Below, piece after piece: positions 6,717 to 11,172 of a DNA stretch of 13,202 nucleotides (positions are counted from its first letter, which is position 1; each line of letters opens with the position of its first letter). Under the pieces are notes generated by a model. The model had not been told where the DNA came from and ran no database searches. It saw only the letters and a list, made by a program, of their open reading frames with translations. The stretch is from NCBI GenBank assembly GCA_030590165.1, contig JAUUZA010000018.1, positions 1 through 13,202 on the forward strand, read 5' to 3'. The position numbers and the translations under genes were made by a program. Origin of the DNA: Candidatus Altarchaeota archaeon. GTDB lineage: Archaea > SpSt-1190.

Positions 6717-6844
6717 TACTTGAAACTCTTTGGTATGTTTTAATTTTCGCACTAAGTTTTTTTGCGGGATTATTAGCTGGAAATTTCTTTGGGGAAAACA
6801 AAGCAGAAGGTGCACGTTATAAATATTTAGGGGGAGGAAAATGA
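6713..6844 (+). CDS. tiny single-helix membrane protein without a standard start codon
   Basis: This frame encodes about 43 residues: one hydrophobic helix (about 5-22, ending F-A-G-L-L-A-G) followed by a polar, Gly-rich tail ending L-G-G-G-K. The stop overlaps the next ATG (ATGA). It has no ATG, GTG or TTG. The best local start is ATA at 6713, 8 nt after AAGGAG (6699-6704). Alternatively the frame is entered from the aIF2B-like gene by a -1 shift at A_AAA_AAG (6692-6698), giving a membrane-anchored fusion. A sequencing error in the A-run is a third option. That the sequence codes is supported by its similarity to the next small ORF (shared F-A-G-x-L-x-G) and by the stop/start overlap. Function unknown. 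Confidence 0.5.
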   Translation: MILETLWYVLIFALSFFAGLLAGNFFGENKAEGARYKYLGGGK

Positions 6845-6978
6845 TTTCAACAACTGACATTATTATAATTGCAATAGGCTACTTTGCGGGGTTTTTAATT
6901 GGTTTTATTAAAGGATTAAATTCTGGAAAAGATAAATTTTGGAAAATGCCCGGGTCTAGCTGGGGTGCAAGAAAATGA
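6841..6978 (+). CDS. tiny single-helix membrane protein
   Basis: 45 residues from ATG. A hydrophobic helix (about 6-25, I-I-I-I-A-I-G-Y-F-A-G-F-L-I-G) is followed by a basic, Gly/Trp-containing tail (D-K-F-W-K-M-P-G-S-S-W-G-A-R-K). A strong GGGGAGG SD lies 3 nt upstream. Both ends overlap neighbours by 4 nt (ATGA at 6841 and at 6975), typical of co-translated genes. The helix resembles that of the preceding ORF, suggesting duplication. The strong SD and the double overlap make it a convincing gene despite its size. Function not recognised; a membrane anchor or subunit for the flanking soluble proteins is possible. Confidence 0.68.
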   Translation: MISTTDIIIIAIGYFAGFLIGFIKGLNSGKDKFWKMPGSSWGARK

Positions 6979-7334
6979 TTCAAATTGCTGTTGTTGGTGA
7001 CGGTGACGCAGCATATCATATAGCAAAAAAGGGCTTTGCTGTAATTGGCGTTGAACCTGAAATTGAAAGTCATGTTTCAAGGGCTGGAGGTACTTTCATC
7101 TTCTTTGGAAAAAAACAATGTAAATTAAATATTTTTTTCAATAACCTTGTTGATGCTATTTCAAAAATGGTTGAATCTGCAGATTTGATAATAATAGGTC
7201 AAGGTGAAATAGGTAAATTTGTAAAAAAAATTGCAGATTTAAAACGCAAACCCTATGTAGAAGGAACTGGAAAAGCAGCAATGGAAAAAGCAGCTGAAAA
7301 ACTCATAAGATTTAATTTATTCGGAACCAAATAA
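6975..7334 (+). CDS. small Rossmann-like (possibly SLOG-like) protein of unknown function
   Basis: 119 residues. It starts with strand I-A-V-V-G-D-G-D-A-A-Y (4-14), a helix and a second strand (A-K-K-G-F-A-V-I-G-V, 17-26). A later strand-turn unit A-D-L-I-I-I-G-Q-G-E-I-G-K-F (69-82) is followed by R-K-P-Y-V-E-G-T-G. This alternation resembles the SLOG/TIGR00725-type nucleotide-binding fold in shortened form, but the P-G-G-x-G-T-x-x-E motif of LOG phosphoribohydrolases is absent, so that enzyme activity is not expected. Its ATG overlaps the previous stop (ATGA), with GGGGTG at 6962-6967 as SD. It is the last gene of the plus-strand operon and ends 9 bp from the convergent uS3 gene. The family assignment is weak. 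Confidence 0.6.
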   Translation: MIQIAVVGDGDAAYHIAKKGFAVIGVEPEIESHVSRAGGTFIFFGKKQCKLNIFFNNLVDAISKMVESADLIIIGQGEIGKFVKKIADLKRKPYVEGTGKAAMEKAAEKLIRFNLFGTK

Positions 7335-7343
7335 AAAAGGAAT

Positions 7344-8168
7344 TCACTTTTGTTCAACAGGAACTTTTTCTTGTTTAGGAACTTCTTCTTTAGAACCTTC
7401 TTTTGTCACTGTTTCTTGTTTAACACTGGATTCTTTTATGACTTCTTTTTTAGGAACTTCTTTGTTTCCTTCAACTGATTTTACGTCTTTATTTTTCTTC
7501 TTCCCGTCTTCTTTTCTCGTACTATCTGTTTTTGGTTTTGTTTTCTTAATTTTAATCATTTGGTTAGCTTTAACCTCTTCACGGTCATAAATTTCATCAC
7601 TAAATCTAACTCCAGGCGGTAAAATTGAAACTTTTATTCCAGTTGTTCCCATACGATCAACTGCTCTAGCATAACCTACTTTAACTAAATCAATGGCGTC
7701 CTGACCACATTTTCTAAGCTTTCCTTCAGTAAAAATCCAACTTTTAGCTCTAGCCCCAGGTAATTTTCCACCCAATCGAATCTCAACACCTTTAGCTCCT
7801 GCCTGTGTGACTCGAGTCATCATAATATTTGCAATCCGTTTGAAATATGTTCCTCTCTCAAGTGAACGTGCAATTCGCCAAGCAACAATATGTGGATCTA
7901 GAAATTGGTCTTTTACTTGTTCAACTTCCAAATGAGGATTATCTACTTTAAATTTATTCCCTACAAAATTAGTGAGTTTTTTTATTTTCTCGCCACCACT
8001 ACCAATAACAAGCCCAGGCCTAAGTGCGTGAATAATAATTCTTGTTCCTAAAGGTGTTCGCTTTACTTCTGCGTGACTAAAACCAGCCACATCCAACTCT
8101 TTTTTCAAAAAGTCTTCTATTTGTTGTGCCTTCTTAGCTTCTTCAATAAAAAATCTTTCAACTGTCAT
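7344..8168 (-). CDS. rps3: 30S ribosomal protein uS3 with long charged C-terminal tail
   Basis: 274 residues. uS3 lines the mRNA entry channel of the small subunit. A type-II KH domain at about 15-95 carries V-I-G-S-G-G at 54-59. The S3 C-terminal domain covers about 97-190 (V-E-I-R-L-G-G-K-L-P-G-A-R-A-K at 128-142; P-P-G-V at 184-187). Residues about 208-274 are a low-complexity Lys/Glu/Val/Ser tail, a form of extension seen in some archaea. ATG overlaps the uL22 stop (ATGA). It is the last gene of the operon here; uL29 and the rest of the usual cluster do not follow. It converges on the gene ending at 7334. Confidence 0.96.
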   Translation of the reverse strand: MTVERFFIEEAKKAQQIEDFLKKELDVAGFSHAEVKRTPLGTRIIIHALRPGLVIGSGGEKIKKLTNFVGNKFKVDNPHLEVEQVKDQFLDPHIVAWRIARSLERGTYFKRIANIMMTRVTQAGAKGVEIRLGGKLPGARAKSWIFTEGKLRKCGQDAIDLVKVGYARAVDRMGTTGIKVSILPPGVRFSDEIYDREEVKANQMIKIKKTKPKTDSTRKEDGKKKNKDVKSVEGNKEVPKKEVIKESSVKQETVTKEGSKEEVPKQEKVPVEQK

Positions 8169-8773
8169 TTCTTCTTAACCTCTTTCTTTTTTGTTTTTTG
8201 AAGTTTCTCAGTTTTTTTAGTCTTGACAACTTTCTTTTTCTTCACTTCTTTTTTTACAGTTGCACTTGCTTCTTTTTTCTGAGCTACTTTTTTAATACTA
8301 TTTTTTTTAACTTCTTTAACTTTTTGTGTTTTTTTCTTCTCAGTTTTCTTCACAACTTTAACTGTTTTATCGTCTTGAGTTAAAATCATTAAAACACTGG
8401 CTCGTCGACCTCTTTGTTTTGCTTTTCCAATAGCCTTGGCACCCATTGTTTTTTTGGGGTGACCTCGATACACTTCAATTGTAGTAATTTTCAAATTTTC
8501 TTCGTCTCCGCCTTGGTAAACAGCATTAGCTATTGCATTTTCAAGTAATTTTGAAAAGTGTTTTGATACTTTAATTGGATATCTTGCAGGGCCCCCTTTA
8601 TGATGAGGAACCTCTTTATTGAATCTTTTTAATACAACTAATTGTTTCATGTCAATAACATCTTTCAAAAATTTCCTTGCTCTTATCACTGACATTCCCT
8701 TAATGTTAAGAGCTAACTCCCGTGAATGTTTCGGAGACATATACACATTCCATAATCTTGCTTTTGCTTCCAT
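8165..8773 (-). CDS. rpl22: 50S ribosomal protein uL22 with Lys-rich tail
   Basis: 202 residues from the ATG at 8773, chosen because AAGTGA precedes it by 5 nt; a GTG at 8782 in GTGA overlap with the uS19 stop is the alternative (205 residues). uL22 spans the subunit and lines the exit tunnel. The core (about 1-134) has the archaeal/eukaryotic pattern: S-P-K-H-S-R-E-L near the start, the H-H-K-G-G-P-A-R-Y region and a beta-hairpin K-A-I-G-K-A-K-Q-R-G-R-R leading to the final strand. Residues after about 135 are a roughly 65-residue tail of Lys, Val, Thr and Glu, nearly a third of the protein. Order uS19-uL22-uS3 is the standard S10-type order. Confidence 0.95.
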   Translation of the reverse strand: MEAKARLWNVYMSPKHSRELALNIKGMSVIRARKFLKDVIDMKQLVVLKRFNKEVPHHKGGPARYPIKVSKHFSKLLENAIANAVYQGGDEENLKITTIEVYRGHPKKTMGAKAIGKAKQRGRRASVLMILTQDDKTVKVVKKTEKKKTQKVKEVKKNSIKKVAQKKEASATVKKEVKKKKVVKTKKTEKLQKTKKKEVKKK

Positions 8774-8778
8774 TTTAA

Positions 8779-9174
8779 TCACTTCAGTGGTACGAACTTA
8801 CTACTCCTTGTAGCTCCAACACCCGGAGCACTATGTGTAATTCTTCTTCTTGTGAGAGTGAATTCACCTAAAAAATGACCAAGTTTTTCAACATCTATTT
8901 TAACAGGGACATAATCCTTGCCATTATGAATCATTAAAGTTATTCCCAACATTTGGGGAACTATGACAATATTCCTACAATGAGTTTTCAAAGGCTTAGT
9001 AATTCCCTTATCTTTCACTTTTTTAATTCGCTCTAAAAATGTTTTTTGCTGGGGTGTAAATCCCCTTTCTAAACTTCTCCTAATCCTTGATGGAACTAAT
9101 TTTTTAAAATCGTCCAAACTGAGTTCACTCAATTCAGTTTCCGGAATACCTTTGTATGAAAATTGTCTTACCAT
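8779..9174 (-). CDS. rps19: 30S ribosomal protein uS19
   Basis: 131 residues, normal for archaea. uS19 sits in the head of the small subunit. The C-terminal half is characteristic: M-I-H-N-G-K-D-Y-V-P-V, then G-H-F-L-G-E-F-T-L-T-R and a final H-S-A-P-G-V-G-A-T-R-S-S-K-F-V. The archaeal N-terminal extension (R-Q-F-S-Y-K-G) is present. The start overlaps the uL2 stop by 1 nt (TAATG), and its stop TGA lies within the SD of uL22. Confidence 0.97.
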   Translation of the reverse strand: MVRQFSYKGIPETELSELSLDDFKKLVPSRIRRSLERGFTPQQKTFLERIKKVKDKGITKPLKTHCRNIVIVPQMLGITLMIHNGKDYVPVKIDVEKLGHFLGEFTLTRRRITHSAPGVGATRSSKFVPLK

Positions 9175-9881
9175 TACTTTCTCTTCCTTCCTGTTCTACT
9201 AGCTGCAATATATCCAACTTTCCTTCCTGGAGGTGCTCCTCTCGAAGCTGTTTGAACAATACCGCCATGTCTATGTTTACGACCACCACCAAATGGGTGT
9301 TCTGCAGCATTCATACTTGCCGAAGCAACTCTAGGCCAATAAGTATGTTTTGCCTTCATCATGTGAAACATTTTTCCTGCTTTTAAAATTGGTTTATCAG
9401 CAATTCCAGAACCAGCCGCTGCACCTAAAATAGCTCTACATTTCATTGGTAAATCTTTTGTTTTTCCTGAAGGTAGTTTAACACGAACATAATCTGAACT
9501 CTTACTCATTACAACGGCAGTAGCACCAGCTCCTCTAACTATTTTCCCACCATCACCTGGAACAAGTTCAATACAAAATACGCGTTCACCATCCGGAACA
9601 TCTTTTAATTCAATAATATTTCCTCGTTTAATTTCCGCAGATTCACTTCCATCAATAATTTGACCAACAAAAAGCCCTTGAACTGCTGGAATAATTGCTG
9701 CCCCTTCTTCAAATTCAATTAAAGCTTGTGGTGCACTTCTTTGGGCTTCCCTAAATAAATCAATTACAACTGCCTTTCCAATTATATCTTTGAAACTAAC
9801 TTTTGGAGCATATTTATGACGTGGACTACGCCAAGTCATTGAGCCCTTTCCTCGCCTTTGCTGATTTAATACTTTTCCCAT
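9174..9881 (-). CDS. rpl2: 50S ribosomal protein uL2
   Basis: 235 residues starting M-G-K at 9881, the family's normal start; an in-frame GTG at 9890 overlapping the uL23 stop is the alternative but adds three non-conserved residues. uL2 supports the peptidyl-transferase centre. The N-terminal basic region (Q-Q-R-R-G-K-G) is followed by the OB and SH3-like domains. The conserved E-H-P-F-G-G-G with the functionally important His is at 194-200, followed by R-K-H-R-H-G-G. The segment before it reads R-V-A-S-A-S-M-N where most archaea have V-R-G-V-A-M-N, a mild lineage-type deviation. GTGA, which includes the uL23 stop, precedes the ATG by 6 nt as SD. Confidence 0.97.
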   Translation of the reverse strand: MGKVLNQQRRGKGSMTWRSPRHKYAPKVSFKDIIGKAVVIDLFREAQRSAPQALIEFEEGAAIIPAVQGLFVGQIIDGSESAEIKRGNIIELKDVPDGERVFCIELVPGDGGKIVRGAGATAVVMSKSSDYVRVKLPSGKTKDLPMKCRAILGAAAGSGIADKPILKAGKMFHMMKAKHTYWPRVASASMNAAEHPFGGGRKHRHGGIVQTASRGAPPGRKVGYIAASRTGRKRK

Positions 9882-9886
9882 TTCTA

Positions 9887-10162
9887 TCACAACAATCCTA
9901 AATTAGTAGCAACTTCAACTGCACTTGAATCTGCGTGAAGTTTTATGTACGCTTTCTTTGTACTTTTAGTAGTAATTTCAGTATTCACTTTTGATACTTT
10001 GACTTTGAATAAAGATTCAAATGCCAATTTAATTTGTGGTTTATTTACGCGTCTATCAACTATGAAAACAATTTTATTTTGATCAAGAAGCCTTATGGCC
10101 TTTTCAGTCCCAACAGGATGTAGTAAAATCTTTGCCGCTTCTACTTCACTTTTTTCATGCAT
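9887..10162 (-). CDS. rpl23: 50S ribosomal protein uL23
   Basis: 91 residues from the ATG at 10162. The frame stays open upstream, but that part is the eL37 gene in another frame, so the upstream ATG is not the start. uL23 lies at the tunnel exit and contacts signal recognition particle and translocon. Family features are [10 protein letters not shown] near residues 13-22, an N-K-I-V-F-I-V-D-R strand and a central K-V-S-K-V-N-T-E near 59-66. It overlaps eL37 by 22 nt in a different frame. The uL4 gene that normally precedes uL23 is absent here. Confidence 0.94.
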   Translation of the reverse strand: MHEKSEVEAAKILLHPVGTEKAIRLLDQNKIVFIVDRRVNKPQIKLAFESLFKVKVSKVNTEITTKSTKKAYIKLHADSSAVEVATNLGLL

Positions 10163-10311
10163 GTTCTCATCTTCTTTGTTCTTCCGAAACCACAGGACGC
10201 ACAATAACTCCCTGAATGTCTGAGGTGGTAACTACGTTTACCGCAGCGACGACAAACTCCATGAGTCTTCCCGCTTGAATGTTTTCCAAACGAAGGCGTT
10301 CCTTTAGTCAT
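10141..10311 (-). CDS. rpl37e: 50S ribosomal protein eL37, zinc-ribbon
   Basis: 56 residues. Diagnostic N-terminus [10 protein letters not shown], then K-T-H and the zinc ribbon C20-R-R-C23 and C37-A-S-C40-G-F-G. The C-terminus ([11 protein letters not shown]) is slightly longer than usual and overlaps the start of uL23. It begins 6 nt after the LSm stop; LSm-eL37 is a known archaeal gene pair. It is below common length cut-offs. Confidence 0.95.
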   Translation of the reverse strand: MTKGTPSFGKHSSGKTHGVCRRCGKRSYHLRHSGSYCASCGFGRTKKMRTCMKKVK

Positions 10312-10317
10312 ATACAA

Positions 10318-10545
10318 TCACTCTGAAGGTATAATTAAAATAATTGTGTCTCCTCTAATAAGGACTTTCCCCAATTTTCTTTTAACTTCATTATTTTCCA
10401 GCTCTTCAGCCTCATCCATTGCAAGATTCAGGTGGATGTCAAAAGCCAAAAGCTTGCCTCTAATTTTTTTTCCATTTTTGAGCTCCGCAACAACAAACGC
10501 ATTTCTTGCCGCATTCAAAGCATCCAAAGGTCGTTCAATAGCCAT
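10318..10545 (-). CDS. Sm-like archaeal RNA-binding protein (LSm)
   Basis: 75 residues, the length of a minimal Sm protein. It forms ring oligomers that bind U-rich RNA. Sm1 motif: L-K-N-G-K-K-I-R-G-K-L-L-A-F-D-I-H-L-N-L at about 22-41, with D-x-H-x-N intact for RNA binding. Sm2 motif: K-V-L-I-R-G-D-T-I at about 60-68, close to the family I-R-G-D-N. AGGT sits 7 nt before the ATG. It is first in the operon and is followed directly by eL37, so its expression is tied to ribosomal proteins. Confidence 0.95.
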   Translation of the reverse strand: MAIERPLDALNAARNAFVVAELKNGKKIRGKLLAFDIHLNLAMDEAEELENNEVKRKLGKVLIRGDTIILIIPSE

Positions 10546-10575
10546 AGTTATTACCTATTTGAGAGTCTTTTTACG

Positions 10576-10589
10576 CTTTTTTAAAGCTT
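10576..10589 (-). promoter_or_regulatory. TATA-like box of the LSm-ribosomal protein operon
   Basis: Minus-strand AAGCTTTAAAAAAG, centred about 35 bp before the LSm ATG, giving a leader of about 9 nt that includes the AGGT SD. It lies in the first of two neighbouring small palindromes (10575-10587 and 10590-10603). A second TTAAAAAA sits in the other one. Confidence 0.4.
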
Positions 10590-10625
10590 CTCTTTTTTAA
10601 GAGGCCCTTTCATCTATAAACACAC

Positions 10626-10660
10626 TTTAAAATATAAATTCAAAATCACAATGTTTTTTA
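10626..10660 (+). promoter_or_regulatory. promoter region of eS8, two TATA candidates
   Basis: TTTAAAATATAAAT (10626-10639) would give a leader of about 24 nt. GTTTTTTA (10653-10660) lies about 26 bp before the ATG at 10683 and would give a leaderless mRNA. The first is the better TATA match. The 137-bp divergent gap 10546-10682 carries the promoters of both operons and nothing else recognised. Confidence 0.4.
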
Positions 10661-10682
10661 AGGGCTTAATTGAAGTTTAAGC

Positions 10683-11105
10683 ATGGCAATTACTCATAAT
10701 AAAGATACTCGAAAACCATCTGGCGGTTTAAGGCGCCTTGCAAGAAAAAAGAAAAAATTTGAGATGGGACGTCCCTTTGTTCTACCAGTTGTGGGAAAAG
10801 AAACTCGTAAAACAGTAATAGTAAGAGGGGGAAAAATCCAATCTCGTTTATTAAAAGGCGAATTTGTGAATATTTCAGACGGTAAAAAAGTTTTCAGAGC
10901 AACAATTCTAAAAGTTGTTGAACACCCATCAAATCCTTTCTTTATTAGACGAAATGTCCTAACAAAGGGTGCAATTATTGAAACAAATAAGGGATATGCC
11001 AGAGTTACATCAAGACCGGGACAACAAGGAGATGTTAGTGCTATTCTTCTAAAAAATTTTGAACCCGCAAAGAAAAAGAAAAAAAGCGTTCAAAAAAATA
11101 AGTAA
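10683..11105 (+). CDS. rps8e: 30S ribosomal protein eS8
   Basis: 140 residues. Small-subunit protein shared by archaea and eukaryotes. Family marks: D-T-R-K-P-S-G-G at residues 8-15, K-K-F-E-M-G-R-P, V-R-G-G-K-I-Q-S-R and the strongly conserved C-terminal H-P-S-N-P-F-F-I-R-R-N-V with L-T-K-G-A-I-I-E-T and V-T-S-R-P-G-Q-Q-G. A short Lys-rich tail closes the protein, making it a little longer than most archaeal members. It is transcribed divergently from the LSm operon and followed by mcm after 67 nt. Confidence 0.96.
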   Translation: MAITHNKDTRKPSGGLRRLARKKKKFEMGRPFVLPVVGKETRKTVIVRGGKIQSRLLKGEFVNISDGKKVFRATILKVVEHPSNPFFIRRNVLTKGAIIETNKGYARVTSRPGQQGDVSAILLKNFEPAKKKKKSVQKNK

Positions 11106-11144
11106 AAATTTCCACAGGAAGTTTTTGGCAAGGTGCTCTGTTTC

Positions 11145-11153
11145 TTTTTAATT
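11145..11153 (+). promoter_or_regulatory. TATA-like box of mcm
   Basis: TTTTTAATT centred about 24 bp before the GTG at 11173. It may equally be the T-tract terminator of eS8. It is the main support for a leaderless GTG start. Confidence 0.33.
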
Positions 11154-11172
11154 CAATAATGAATTACTTCGA

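Noticed and set aside
8198-8383. Open plus-strand frame of Phe/Leu-rich codons
   Set aside because: It is the complement of the Lys-rich tail of uL22; AAA/AAG repeats read as TTT/CTT on the other strand.
10163-10204. Upstream extension of uL23 to an earlier ATG
   Set aside because: The extension is the eL37 gene read in another frame; conserved uL23 begins near the ATG at 10162.
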